Origin: CAXMQS01 sp964195995
Lineage (GTDB): Bacteria > Actinomycetota > Acidimicrobiia > Spongiisociales > JAOTWH01
Direction: 5' to 3'
Assembly: GCA_964195995.1 (NCBI GenBank)
Contig: CAXMQS010000094.1
Span: 62,001 to 126,000 of the forward strand
Length of the DNA: 64,000 bases
Part shown: one piece after another, positions 43,338-52,868 of the stretch
Position numbering within the stretch: position 1 is the stretch's first letter
Layout of the letters: each line of letters opens with the position of its first letter
Notes under the pieces: model-generated
What the model was told of the DNA's origin: nothing
The model's database searches: none
The model's input: only the letters and a program-made list of their open reading frames with translations
Position numbers and translations under genes: made by a program

Positions 43338-44801
43338 ATGAAGGTGCTTGTAACAGGGGCCACCGGATTCATCGGTGGGCGATTGGTACCGCGACTGCTC
43401 GACAGCGGGGTCGAAGTCCGCTGTATGACGCGCGACCCGGAACAGCTGGCGCTGGACCCATGGCGCGACCAGGTCGAAGTGGTGGGCGCCAACGCACTCG
43501 ATCCCGAGTCCCTCGACCTGGCGCTCGATGGCTGCGACGCCGCCTACTACCTGATCCACTCCATGCAGGGACCGGGGAAGAGCTTCGACGAGGCCGATCG
43601 AAAGGCGGCAGAGAACTTCTCTGCCGCTGCTGATCGAGCGGGCCTACAACGAATCGTGTATCTGGGCGGCCTCGGTGCAGACGGGGACAAGCTGTCCAAG
43701 CACCTTGCAAGCCGCCATGAGGTAGGACGCATTCTTGCGGCGGGTACCACCCCCGTCACCGAGTTGCGAGCGGCCGTCATCATCGGATCCGGCTCGGTGT
43801 CGTTCGAGATCATCCGCCACCTCACCGAGGTGCTCCCGATCGTCCTGCGTCCAAAATGGGTGCGAACCAAATGCCAACCGATCGCGATCCGCAACGTCCT
43901 TGAGATCCTCATCTCGATGCTCGGCGACCCCGAGTCGGTAGACCGTCTCTACGACATCGGCGGGCCCGACGTGCTCACCTACGAAGATTTGATGCAGGGG
44001 TACGCCGAGGTCGCCGGCCTGCGGAAGCGCATCGTGATACCGGTCGCCATTTTCAGCTCCCACCTCTCGCCGTATCTCATGGGCCTTGTCACACCATTGC
44101 CCACCACGATCATCCGCCCTCTCGTCGAGAGCCTCCGTAACGACGTCGTGGTTAGCCACAGCTCGCCGCCAGGATTCGACCCCTCGGAGCTCTTCAGCTA
44201 TCAGAAAGCTGTCGGGCTGGCACTAGAGAAGATCTCACATTCCGACGTCGAGACTCGATGGTCGGATGCCCTGATGACGCCGGCAGCACCCATGCCGTCC
44301 GACCCAGTCTGGGCGGGGGCACGCATGGAGATCGATCGACGGATCGTCGAGTCGTCGGCTCCGCCAGAGGATCTGTTCTGGGCGGTGAGCCGCATCGGTG
44401 GAGACGTCGGGTACTACACGATGAACTGGACATGGAAGCTGCGGGGCCGGTTCGACAAGCTCATCGGCGGAGTCGGGCTGCGGCGGGGTCGGAGGCACCC
44501 CGAGGAGCTGCGACCGGGAGAGTCACTCGACTTCTTCCGGGTTGCCGAAGTAGAGCCAAACAGAAGGCTGGTCCTGCGCGCCGAGATGAAGGTTCCGGGC
44601 ACCGCATGGCTGAGTTGGACAATCGAACCGACCGAAGGAGGTTCTCGGCTCAACCAATCAGCCCGATTCGCCACCAGGGGTTTGTTCGGCAGGATCTACT
44701 GGTATGCGATGCTGCCATTCCATGCCCCCATATTTCGCCGGATGTCAAAACGGATTGCGAGGACGGCCGAGAGGAGAGCACGCGTACTAGCTAGGCGTTG
44801 A
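43338..44801 (+). CDS. NAD(P)-binding protein with DUF2867 C-terminal domain
   Basis: A 487-residue two-part protein. Residues 1 to about 300 form an atypical SDR/NmrA-like Rossmann domain (VTGATGFIGGRLVPRLL, YLIHSMQGPGKSFDE, RIVYLGGLG, RAAVIIGSGSVSFE). Residues about 335-480 form a DUF2867/SRPBCC-like domain (DLFWAVSRIGGDVGYY, GESLDFFRVAEVEPNRRL, AWLSWTIEP). This arrangement is common in actinobacteria, but the reaction is unknown. The frame starts at ATG after 113 untranslated bases. Confidence 0.86.
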   Translation: MKVLVTGATGFIGGRLVPRLLDSGVEVRCMTRDPEQLALDPWRDQVEVVGANALDPESLDLALDGCDAAYYLIHSMQGPGKSFDEADRKAAENFSAAADRAGLQRIVYLGGLGADGDKLSKHLASRHEVGRILAAGTTPVTELRAAVIIGSGSVSFEIIRHLTEVLPIVLRPKWVRTKCQPIAIRNVLEILISMLGDPESVDRLYDIGGPDVLTYEDLMQGYAEVAGLRKRIVIPVAIFSSHLSPYLMGLVTPLPTTIIRPLVESLRNDVVVSHSSPPGFDPSELFSYQKAVGLALEKISHSDVETRWSDALMTPAAPMPSDPVWAGARMEIDRRIVESSAPPEDLFWAVSRIGGDVGYYTMNWTWKLRGRFDKLIGGVGLRRGRRHPEELRPGESLDFFRVAEVEPNRRLVLRAEMKVPGTAWLSWTIEPTEGGSRLNQSARFATRGLFGRIYWYAMLPFHAPIFRRMSKRIARTAERRARVLARR

Positions 44802-44832
44802 CAGCTGCTGGCCCTCGCCAGATAAGAGGAAC

Positions 44833-45315
44833 TTGTCACAACCATCTCACGGGCGGCATTCATGGTCTGGCCGAGTCGGCTCGCATCCGGTCTCGGTGTG
44901 GGCGATCAAGCATGTCGTCAGCCCACTAGACCGCCTTATCGGCCGTATCTCCAGAGGACGACTCCCGCCCCTCAGCAGCCTGGTCGTCCCAACGTTGCTT
45001 CTTACGACGGTGGGTCGACGCTCCGGACAGGAGCGCACTATTCCACTCGTTTACGTTCGCGATGGGAACAGGTTCCTCGTCGCCAACGCCCGTCCTGCAG
45101 GAGAACGCAATAACCCTTGGGTGCTCAACCTGCGGGCCGCCGCTCGCGGACAAGTCAAGGTGAAGGCACAGAACGTTCTGGTGACATCCCGCGAGCTCAG
45201 TGCCTCGGAAGCCGAAATATGGTGGCCCGCCCTTGTCGAGGTGTGGCCCGCGTTCAGCGAGCACTACACAGCGACCGGCGACCGCAGCGTGTTCGAGCTA
45301 CGGCCAGTCGACTAG
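44833..45315 (+). CDS. deazaflavin-dependent nitroreductase family protein
   Basis: A 160-residue split-barrel protein of the Ddn/F420-dependent family: LLLTTVGRRSGQERTIPLVYVRDGNRFLVAN (key part GRRSGQERTIPL), NNPWVLNLRAAARGQVKVK, and the WPAFSEHYTATGDR end. Members bind F420 or related flavins and reduce quinones or nitro compounds; they are characteristic of actinobacteria. The start is TTG at 44833 with AGAGGAAC upstream, an uncommon start codon. F420 use is inferred from family only. Confidence 0.83.
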   Translation: MSQPSHGRHSWSGRVGSHPVSVWAIKHVVSPLDRLIGRISRGRLPPLSSLVVPTLLLTTVGRRSGQERTIPLVYVRDGNRFLVANARPAGERNNPWVLNLRAAARGQVKVKAQNVLVTSRELSASEAEIWWPALVEVWPAFSEHYTATGDRSVFELRPVD

Positions 45316-45362
45316 TTCTCGCTCGAGGCCGCTTCCGGGGCAGGGGTCCGTGGCTCACCCCA

Positions 45363-46802
45363 TTACCCATCAGGCAGCAGGTAGCGGATCACGTCGGCGG
45401 CCCCATAGGAATCGGCGCCGGCAGGGACGAAACGTGCCACATCGGCAACGTCATCGCCGGAAGTCACCAGAGTCAGCTCCGCGTCTCCCTGACGTTGAAT
45501 CTGGCCGAGTCCCACATTTGACATGAGGGAGTTGCACAGACACTTTCGCCCCAAAGTGTCCTCGGCAACACCGCCCTTGCTCACGTAGTCGTCAACCGGC
45601 TCGGCAGGACACCGCCAGCGGATCTTGCCGTCACCGCGCTGATAGGCAGTTCGGAGATACCCCAGATCGCAGACCCGAGTCCTGGCCTCGTAGACGTCCG
45701 AATCAGAGAGGGTCCCTTCGAGCTGCACCACCTTGAACGGGAAGCCCGAAGGTGACGCCAGTGGATCGGTGAAGACCTGGGCCTTCGACTGTCGGCTCAA
45801 CTCAATGACCCGGCGCTTGACGTCTGCACCGAAACCGGACTCCTCGCAATAGGCAAAGGGGGTTCCGACCTGGACGCCGGCGGCTCCCAGCTCCAGCGCC
45901 TCGCGGATCCGGTCCGGCTCGGCGTATCCCCCGGCCAGCCAGAACGGCAGGCCAAGGGCGCGGATGGCCTCGAGATCTGGCACATCACGATCGCCGTAGA
46001 TGGGCTCTCCGATCTCGTTCAGTTGGAGCTTGCCCCGCGGCGGTGCGTTGTGGCCGCCCGCCGTCGGAGCCTCGACGATGAAGCCGTCAACGGGGATCTC
46101 GATCTTGCGAGCCAGCATGGCGGCAAGCACATGCGACGAGACGATGGCGAGGAACGCCGGTCGCGGCACCGTCGGAGCGTCACCGCGCATCGCCTCCGCA
46201 GGGTCGAAACGTGTATGGAACACCGCATCCCCTTCCACTTCCTTGACGTCGAGCCTCAGATCGACTGCGAATCCCTCTGCCAGTTTGTCCAGAACAGCCG
46301 GGATGGCACGTGGGATGCCGGCGCCCATCAGCACGAAGTCGACGCCGGCGAGCATCGCTCCGTAAAGGGAAGGCAGCGTCGGGGCCTGCAGCTTCTCGAG
46401 GTAGTTGATCCCCACCTGGCCGGAATGGCCCTCCTTGGCGAGAAACACCTCAACGAAGTTGGCAGCGACTATGAGATCCTCGAGGTTGCGGGATGGCTTG
46501 TCCCGCTTCATCGATGTCTGCTTGAACCTTCGATCGTCGGCCTTGCCGCCTTCAACGAAGTGTTTGGCGAGAATCGTCTTGGCTGCCTCGGCGATAGGAA
46601 ACGCCGCCAAGGCACGCCTGATGTGCCCGCCGGCATCCCCGAGCTGCAGGCGTCGGACCATCACCGCATCTAGTGCCGTTCCGGAGACGACGCCGAGATG
46701 TCCAGCTTCGGAGACGACCTTGGCTAGCTGCCATCCCGAAACTGCTACGCCCATGCCCCCCTGGATAAGGACGGGTAACTCTCGCTGCATCCAAAGCATC
46801 AT
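45363..46802 (-). CDS. nitronate monooxygenase family protein
   Basis: A 479-residue flavin barrel of the 2-nitropropane dioxygenase/NMO family: PVLIQGGMGVAVSGWQLAK, GHLGVVSGTALD, VDFVLMGAGIPRAIP, PTAGGHNAPPRG, PFWLAGGYAEPDRIREALELGAAGVQVGTPFAYCEE. It is longer than classical NMO (about 320-350) because of a C-terminal 110-residue extension with several cysteines (WRCPAEP, GRKCLCNSLMS). FMN binding is likely. The extension could bind metal or be redox active. Start at ATG 46802, divergent from ctaA. Confidence 0.86.
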   Translation of the reverse strand: MMLWMQRELPVLIQGGMGVAVSGWQLAKVVSEAGHLGVVSGTALDAVMVRRLQLGDAGGHIRRALAAFPIAEAAKTILAKHFVEGGKADDRRFKQTSMKRDKPSRNLEDLIVAANFVEVFLAKEGHSGQVGINYLEKLQAPTLPSLYGAMLAGVDFVLMGAGIPRAIPAVLDKLAEGFAVDLRLDVKEVEGDAVFHTRFDPAEAMRGDAPTVPRPAFLAIVSSHVLAAMLARKIEIPVDGFIVEAPTAGGHNAPPRGKLQLNEIGEPIYGDRDVPDLEAIRALGLPFWLAGGYAEPDRIREALELGAAGVQVGTPFAYCEESGFGADVKRRVIELSRQSKAQVFTDPLASPSGFPFKVVQLEGTLSDSDVYEARTRVCDLGYLRTAYQRGDGKIRWRCPAEPVDDYVSKGGVAEDTLGRKCLCNSLMSNVGLGQIQRQGDAELTLVTSGDDVADVARFVPAGADSYGAADVIRYLLPDG

Positions 46803-46909
46803 AAGGAACCCCGTCGGCTAGGTCCCGGGGCGTCGGATCCTCTCCACTGGCCACTGATGGCGCTGCGCTCCGACCGGAAGGAAAGCGACGCGGGCATAGG
46901 CTCGCAACT

Positions 46910-47821
46910 GTGCTGTCGACTCGACGTCTGAGCAGGTTGGCCCTGGCGGCCACGCTCGCCCTTGTCGGCATTGGCGGCTTCACGCGGGGCAGCGATAGCG
47001 GGTACGGATGCGCCGACCGGTGGCCGCTGTGCGAGAACGGACTTCTCGGCGGATTGTTGCCGCGCGCCGAGTATCACATGATCATCGAGTGGACCCACCG
47101 CTGGGCGGCTGCGCTGGTCGGCATCCTGGCCATCGCCACCGCTGTCGCCGCCTGGCGTCACCACCGCCATCGGCTCATGACCGTGCTTCCAGCAATCGCC
47201 GCGGTGGCCGCTATCGGGGTTCAGGCTTGGGTGGGCCGCCTGGTGGTGAAAGGTGCTCTCGATAGGGACCTGGTCTCCGTGCATCTAGCCATCTCGATGA
47301 CCGTCGTGGCGCTGCTCACGATCGTGCTCGTGACGACCTCACCGTCGCTCGGCGCCGGTACCGCCGGCCGTGATCGAGAATGGACGCTGCTCCTGGCCGC
47401 GGCTGCCGCCGGATCACTGGCGTTGCTGCTTCTCGGGTCATACGTACACAACCTCTACGTCGATGGGTGGCCGCTGGTCCGCAACACCTTGTTTCCAGAT
47501 CTCTCGAATCGGTTCGTTGCCGTTCACTACGTACACCGCGTGGTCGCCGCGACCGGTCTGGTCTTCCTGGGCTACCTGATCATGGTTGCGGTCCAACGAG
47601 AGCGCCCCCGAGCGGAACGCTCCCTCCTGTACGCCGCAGGTGTCGCTTACGGTGTGAACGTTGGCCTCGGCGCCGCCCATGTGTTCACTCGCGTCGACTC
47701 CAGCGCACTGGTCACCGGTCATCTGCTGATGGCGTCGCTGGTGTGGGTGGCCCTGGTTGCCGCGACGACGATCTCAACTCGCGCTCCGGTCTCGGTGGAT
47801 GCCCTCGAGCCGCGCATCTAG
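46910..47821 (+). CDS. ctaA: heme A synthase (COX15/CtaA)
   Basis: A 303-residue membrane protein with eight helices in two similar four-helix halves. The first has GGFTRGSDSGYGCADRWPLCENG with the two loop cysteines and IIEWTHRWAAALVG (heme His); the second has HYVHRVVAATGLVFLG and GHLLMASLVWVAL (His). It oxidises the heme O methyl to make heme A for cytochrome c oxidase. GTG start at 46910. It is not next to ctaB or cox genes here. Confidence 0.9.
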   Translation: MLSTRRLSRLALAATLALVGIGGFTRGSDSGYGCADRWPLCENGLLGGLLPRAEYHMIIEWTHRWAAALVGILAIATAVAAWRHHRHRLMTVLPAIAAVAAIGVQAWVGRLVVKGALDRDLVSVHLAISMTVVALLTIVLVTTSPSLGAGTAGRDREWTLLLAAAAAGSLALLLLGSYVHNLYVDGWPLVRNTLFPDLSNRFVAVHYVHRVVAATGLVFLGYLIMVAVQRERPRAERSLLYAAGVAYGVNVGLGAAHVFTRVDSSALVTGHLLMASLVWVALVAATTISTRAPVSVDALEPRI

Positions 47822-47873
47822 AGCACATCAGCCGTAACCACCCAACCCTCTGAGGCACCACGCTCACGCGGCA

Positions 47874-47972
47874 CCACTCGTCACGAGATCCAGACGCAGC
47901 ACAACGACTCCCTCAGCTACATCCCCCCCTGTCCCGCCAGCCGCCATGGCGGGGCACCCCCACGACGAGTGG
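47874..47972. repeat. long-range inverted repeat enclosing a palindrome
   Basis: CCACTCGTC at 47874-47882 is the exact complement of GACGAGTGG at 47964-47972. Between them lies CCGCCATGGCGG, a 12-base perfect palindrome (47941-47952). It fills the 189-base gap between the convergent ends of ctaA and the flippase-like gene, so a bidirectional termination structure is possible; there is no T-run. Confidence 0.35.
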
Positions 47973-48010
47973 CGCTCAACTACTAGCGAACCGGCCGGCC
48001 ACTTGGATTG

Positions 48011-49063
48011 TCACGTGGTCGCAACGGGAGCTCGCCACGACTTCTTCGATCGCCAGATGGCGTAGGCGACCAGGCCGAGCGGGACCTGCAGGAGATAACT
48101 GAGCGCCCGATAGATGAGCACTGCAGCAACCACCAGCGACTCATCGCCTCCGGCGACCACCAGGGCCGCGGTGAGGCCGACCTCGACAATGCCGAGGTTT
48201 CCAGGAGTGATCGGTACCGCTGTGACGAGCCGCACCACCGCAAAGGCGGCCAGCGCTTCCGCGCCCGTCACGGCGTCGCCCGCAACGCCCATATGCCGCA
48301 AGGACACCAGCAAAAGAGCGAACAGCGCCAGGTGACTCATCACGGTGGCGAGCGTGATCAGATGCCAACGCCGGCGCAGCAGATCGATGCTCTGGGAACG
48401 AAAGCGCACGAACCCGCCACCCCATTGCTCGAAGGGTCCGTGCTTGAATGGCCTGGCGAGTCGGGTGGCGACGATGCCGAGCCGCTCCCCTGCTCGACGG
48501 GCGGATCGCTCGCTCGACAAGACCAGCGCTAGCAGGCCGATGGCCCCGATCAGCACGGCCACGCCGATGAGCGACGCCGACCGCAAGGCGGCGTTGCTGC
48601 GCCCCTGAAACGTCAGCAAGGCCAGAGCAACCACCGGGAGAGCCAACTTGACGAACGTGTTCCACAGGCCGGTGACGACCGAGGCGATCGCGATCGAACC
48701 AGTCCCGAACCCAAAGGAAGAGAACATCCGGTACGTCACGCCGATGCCGATGGCACTCCCCGCGGGGAGCGTGTTCGTTACGGCGGTCGAAACCTGACCA
48801 ACCACAAAGGCTCTGAGCAGCGTGACGCCGGGCAGGGCCGCCACGATGATGAGCTGGTACGTGAAGATATTCCACGCGGCGCCCAGGAGCAGGCTCGTTG
48901 TCTCGAACCAGGTCAGAGATTGGATGGCGTCCCACACTTCGCCGAAATCGGCAATGGCCGGAAGGACTCCGACAAGGAGGGCGGCCACAAGCGCCATCGA
49001 TGCCGCGACACCCAGCAGCCGGCGCCAACGGTTTCGTCTCGCCGACGCCCCATCCCCGGTCAT
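48011..49063 (-). CDS. flippase-like membrane protein (UPF0104/LPG synthase TM region)
   Basis: A 350-residue membrane protein with about eight helices: LVGVLPAIADFGEVWDAIQSL, LLLGAAWNIFTYQLI, VGQVSTAVTNTLPAGSAIGIGVTYRMF and the C-terminal AVVRLVTAVPITPGNLGIVEVGLTAAL, which is the family hallmark (PGNLGxxE). Related to the flippase part of MprF, without the synthase domain. Probably moves lipids across the membrane. Start ATG at 49063, divergent from the triple-fusion gene. Confidence 0.86.
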   Translation of the reverse strand: MTGDGASARRNRWRRLLGVAASMALVAALLVGVLPAIADFGEVWDAIQSLTWFETTSLLLGAAWNIFTYQLIIVAALPGVTLLRAFVVGQVSTAVTNTLPAGSAIGIGVTYRMFSSFGFGTGSIAIASVVTGLWNTFVKLALPVVALALLTFQGRSNAALRSASLIGVAVLIGAIGLLALVLSSERSARRAGERLGIVATRLARPFKHGPFEQWGGGFVRFRSQSIDLLRRRWHLITLATVMSHLALFALLLVSLRHMGVAGDAVTGAEALAAFAVVRLVTAVPITPGNLGIVEVGLTAALVVAGGDESLVVAAVLIYRALSYLLQVPLGLVAYAIWRSKKSWRAPVATT

Positions 49064-49216
49064 CTGGGCTGAGGCCGTCGATCAGGGTTCGTCTCGGGCG
49101 TCATCGAGCGAGCCTAGGTAGGCGCCTCGGATTCGCAGTGGGCGCGCTACGGGACACCGACTGTCGTCTGGCCGACACATCGCCAACTTGAGCCGGCCCC
49201 GGGTCGTTTTCTTGGC

Positions 49217-51757
49217 ATGATCGAAGCACCTCTCGCACTCGCTTTCGGGGCGGGGCTCGTGGCCACCATGAACCCGTGTGGTTTCGCCATGCTCCCCGCC
49301 TACCTCTCCTATTTCGTCGGACTCGACGGCGAAGACACCTCTAGGCCGGCCGCCCTACGCCGTGCCCTGATCGTTGGCGCCGTCATGTCGTCTGCCTTCC
49401 TCGTGGTGTTCGGCATCACCGGCATCGCCATCACGGCCGGCTTCCGCGCCGTCATCGACTGGATCCCCTACATCGCGCTGGCGGTTGGCGCCGGCATCGT
49501 GGTGCTCGGAATCGCCATGCTGCGCGGCTTCGAGCTCAACGTTCGTCTGCCCAAGGCCAAGAGAGCGGGCAAGGGGAACAACCTGCGATCGGTCTTCGGC
49601 TTCGGAATCTCCTATGCCCTGGCCTCGCTGTCCTGCACCCTGCCGGTGTTCCTCTCGGTCGTGGCCACCAACCTCACCGCCACCAACCTGGTGTCGGGGA
49701 CGGCAACGTTCCTGGTGTACGGCCTCGGCATGGCCTTCATGCTCATGACCGTGACACTCGGAGTCGCTCTTGGTAAGCAGAGCATCGTTGGCCGCCTCCG
49801 CAGCTCCGCCCGCTACATCAACCGAATCGCCGGCGGCGTCCTGGTGCTGGCCGGGGGCTACATCGTGTGGTTCTGGGGCACCAACCTGGCGTCCGGCGCC
49901 GGCGCCCTCAACAACAGCGGTGCCTTCCGTTTCACCGAGACCTTGTCGCAGCGTGCCACCGAGATCTTCGGCGAGAACGCTGCCGTCTGGGGCTTCATCT
50001 TCGGCGGCGTCATCGTCGCTGCTATCGCCTATGTCTTAATCAGGTCACGCTACGACGGCCCACTCCTCGGCGATTCCTCCCGCCGTCGGGTCGTTGGCCT
50101 CAGTGCCGCCCTCGTCATCTCCCTCGTTGCGGGGGCGGCCTTCTTCTCCAACTCGAGCGGCACCTCGACGGCAGCCACTATGGCTCCCGGCGAGGTGATG
50201 CCCACAGGGCCCGCAGCCCCGACTGCATCATTCGCCATGTTCGATGGCAGCAACGCCACCTTCGCCGACTACCACGGCACGCCTCTGGTAGTGAACTTCT
50301 GGGCATCGTGGTGTCCTTCGTGCGTTGCTGAGCTATCAGCCGCCTTCCGTCCTGTGCAGCAGAGCCTGGGAGACCAGGTAGCGTTCCTCGGCCTCAACAT
50401 CCAGGACGAGCGAGATAAGGCCGTCGCGCTCGTCGATGAGACCGGCGTTCTCTTCGACCTGGGTGAGGACCCGGATGGCAGCCTCTACACCGAATTCGGC
50501 GGCCTCGGCATGCCGTTCACGGTCTTCATCGACGCCAACGGCTTCGTCATCGATAAGCACAACGGCCCTCTCACCGAGGGTCAACTCGCCAGCCGCATCG
50601 ACGAGCTATTCCTGGGGCCGGACGCGGCGATCGCCGCGCCGGCCCCGGTGCAAGATCAACCACCGACGATCGTCGACCACTCTGACGTCGAGCTGCCCTC
50701 CCGCATCGAGCGGGCATCGGGAGCCTGGCTCACCGACTGGACTCTCCGCACCATCGATCTCGAAGAACTCGACGTTGGCATCCCCTCGTCCGACCCCCGC
50801 GACGCCATACCCCCACTCGACGCACCCGAATACGAATCGGTAGCTGCTGCGAACGGCTGGCTCGACGATCGCGAGCCCGGTGTGCTCTTCACCGAGGGCG
50901 ACGACAGCCGATTCTTCCCGCTGCGGATCCTCACGTTCCACGAGGTGGTCAACGACACAGTCGGCGATCGCCCGGTAGTCATCACGTTCTGCCCGCTGTG
51001 CAACACCGCTGTGGTGTTCGACGCTCGCGTTGATGGCGAGGTGCTGCGCTTCGGAGTCTCCGGATTGCTGCGCAATAGCGACCTGGTCATGTGGGACTCC
51101 GCAACGGACAGCCTGTGGCAACAGATCAACGGCGAGGGCATCGTTGGGGCGCACGCCGGAAAGCAACTCGACCTGTTGAGCTCGTCGATCGTGCGTTGGG
51201 GCGACTTCGCCGAGTCCTTCCCAGACGGACTGGTTCTCTCCCAGCAGACGGGCTTCTCTCGCAGCTACGGTCGGAACCCCTACGAGGGCTACTCGTCGTC
51301 AACACGGCCGTTCCTGTTCAACGGCGATGCCGACCCCCGCTACCCGGCCCTGGAGCGAGTGGTTGGTGTGACGGTGGCCGATGCCGATAAGGCCTTCCCC
51401 TTCAGCGTCATCGCTACCGAGAAGGCCATCAACGACACGGTTGGCGGCAGCCCCATCGTGGTGCTGTGGGGCGCCGCAGACACAGCGGACGCTCTGGATA
51501 GCTCAGATATCACGGCAGGCCAGAGCGTCGGTACCGGAGTCGCCTTCTTCCGGACCGCCAATGGCCAAGAGCTCACCTTCTCCGAGGCCGGCGACGACAG
51601 ATTCGTCGACGCCGAGACCGGCTCAACCTGGAATCTCTTCGGCCGGGCCATCGACGGACCCCTCGAGGGCTCCCAGCTCGAAGGAGTGGTGCATCGCAAC
51701 GAGTTCTGGTTCGCCTGGGCAGCATTCAACCCCGAAGCCCCGGTGTACACAGGCTGA
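49217..51757 (+). CDS. CcdA-TlpA-DUF3179 triple-domain redox fusion protein
   Basis: An 846-residue protein of three parts. Residues 1 to about 225 form a CcdA/DsbD-type electron-carrying membrane domain with Cys21 (MNPCGFAMLPAY) and Cys140 (SLSCTLPVF). After further helices to about residue 310, residues about 325-475 form an outward thioredoxin/TlpA domain with CPSC at about 365-368 (NFWASWCPSC). Residues about 500-840 form a DUF3179 domain with FCPLC at about 591-595. CcdA passes electrons from cytosolic thioredoxin to an extracytoplasmic Trx-like partner; here the partner is covalently attached. DUF3179 function is unknown. No internal stop. Convergent with the histidine kinase gene, one base apart. 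Confidence 0.9.
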   Translation: MIEAPLALAFGAGLVATMNPCGFAMLPAYLSYFVGLDGEDTSRPAALRRALIVGAVMSSAFLVVFGITGIAITAGFRAVIDWIPYIALAVGAGIVVLGIAMLRGFELNVRLPKAKRAGKGNNLRSVFGFGISYALASLSCTLPVFLSVVATNLTATNLVSGTATFLVYGLGMAFMLMTVTLGVALGKQSIVGRLRSSARYINRIAGGVLVLAGGYIVWFWGTNLASGAGALNNSGAFRFTETLSQRATEIFGENAAVWGFIFGGVIVAAIAYVLIRSRYDGPLLGDSSRRRVVGLSAALVISLVAGAAFFSNSSGTSTAATMAPGEVMPTGPAAPTASFAMFDGSNATFADYHGTPLVVNFWASWCPSCVAELSAAFRPVQQSLGDQVAFLGLNIQDERDKAVALVDETGVLFDLGEDPDGSLYTEFGGLGMPFTVFIDANGFVIDKHNGPLTEGQLASRIDELFLGPDAAIAAPAPVQDQPPTIVDHSDVELPSRIERASGAWLTDWTLRTIDLEELDVGIPSSDPRDAIPPLDAPEYESVAAANGWLDDREPGVLFTEGDDSRFFPLRILTFHEVVNDTVGDRPVVITFCPLCNTAVVFDARVDGEVLRFGVSGLLRNSDLVMWDSATDSLWQQINGEGIVGAHAGKQLDLLSSSIVRWGDFAESFPDGLVLSQQTGFSRSYGRNPYEGYSSSTRPFLFNGDADPRYPALERVVGVTVADADKAFPFSVIATEKAINDTVGGSPIVVLWGAADTADALDSSDITAGQSVGTGVAFFRTANGQELTFSEAGDDRFVDAETGSTWNLFGRAIDGPLEGSQLEGVVHRNEFWFAWAAFNPEAPVYTG

Positions 51758-51758
51758 G

Positions 51759-52868
51759 CTACTCGATGGGCTCCCCGGCGCCCGGGGCTACCCGGGACAG
51801 ATCGACACGGACCGTCGTCCCTACACCCGCAGCGCTTTCCATAGTGAGGGTGCCACCGTGAGCCGCCACTAGATCGCGGCTAATGGTGAGCCCGAGGCCT
51901 GTGCCCGGCGACGCCGCACCCTTGTGAAACCGGTCGAACACGTGGCCAAGCTCCTCGTCGGGAATACCGAACCCGGTGTCGGTCACCTCGATGATGACGC
52001 CGGCCCCCGCTGCCCGCGCCGTGATACGAAGGGCTCCGCCGTCCGGCATGGGGGACAGCGAGTTGACGACGAGGTTGGAGATAACCTCACGGATTCGCAC
52101 CGGGTCGATGACCATCTCCACCGGGTCTGCCTTGACCTGGACTATCACCCCGGCCTCGTCGGCACGACGCCGCTGCCCCTCGGCTACCTCGTTGAGCAGC
52201 TCCTCGATGATGGTTGGCTCGGGGTGCAGCGCCAACGAGCCCGCCTCGATCAGCGAGAGCGTTCGCAGGTCCTCGAGCAGGCGTTCCATCACGTCGACCT
52301 CTGACACGAGCAACCCCAACGTCTCCGCGTTGGGTTCGTGAATGCCGTCGCGAATGGCCTCGATCTCGCCGCGGATGACGGTCAGCGGGGTCCGCAGCTC
52401 ATGGCCCAGATCGGCAAGGAGCCGACGGCGCTGCTCCTCGGCCGTTTCCAGACGGTGCGCCATTTCGTTGAAAGAAGCCACCACCGGCCGCATCGCCCTC
52501 GCCCTGGCAGGACGCGCCCGTGCGGAGTAATCGCCGTCGGCCAGCGAACCGGCTGCTCGGATGATGTCGCTGACGGGGCGCCACGTTCGGCTGCCAACCG
52601 TCGCTCCCAGGATCCCCAGCACCACAAGCCCCACAGGGATCAACAGGATGATCGCCACGACCTTGAACACGCCTGCGGCAGAGAACAACGAGGTAACCAC
52701 CCAAACGAAACCAAGGACGACAGCGGTTACGAAGAGGAAGAAGAACAGGACACCGACGACCATGGCGCGCCCAAAGCCCTGCCATGTGGCGGCACCGCGC
52801 CCAGGGTTCTCCCAGAACTCACCCTTGCGGTCGACCCACCAGTCCTGATTCCCGTGGTGCCTAGGCAT
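51759..52868 (-). CDS. sensor histidine kinase
   Basis: A 369-residue membrane kinase. Two close N-terminal helices with almost no loop between them, a HAMP-like linker (SLADGDYSARA), HisKA with the phosphorylated His in LGHELRTPLT, and HATPase_c with VVNSLSP (N box), DTGFGIPDEE (G1) and GTGLGLTISRD (G2). Lack of a periplasmic domain suggests it senses the membrane or an internal partner. The ATG at 52868 overlaps the regulator stop by 8 bases; an in-frame ATG at 52892 is possible. It forms a pair with the regulator at 52861. Confidence 0.89.
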   Translation of the reverse strand: MPRHHGNQDWWVDRKGEFWENPGRGAATWQGFGRAMVVGVLFFFLFVTAVVLGFVWVVTSLFSAAGVFKVVAIILLIPVGLVVLGILGATVGSRTWRPVSDIIRAAGSLADGDYSARARPARARAMRPVVASFNEMAHRLETAEEQRRRLLADLGHELRTPLTVIRGEIEAIRDGIHEPNAETLGLLVSEVDVMERLLEDLRTLSLIEAGSLALHPEPTIIEELLNEVAEGQRRRADEAGVIVQVKADPVEMVIDPVRIREVISNLVVNSLSPMPDGGALRITARAAGAGVIIEVTDTGFGIPDEELGHVFDRFHKGAASPGTGLGLTISRDLVAAHGGTLTMESAAGVGTTVRVDLSRVAPGAGEPIE

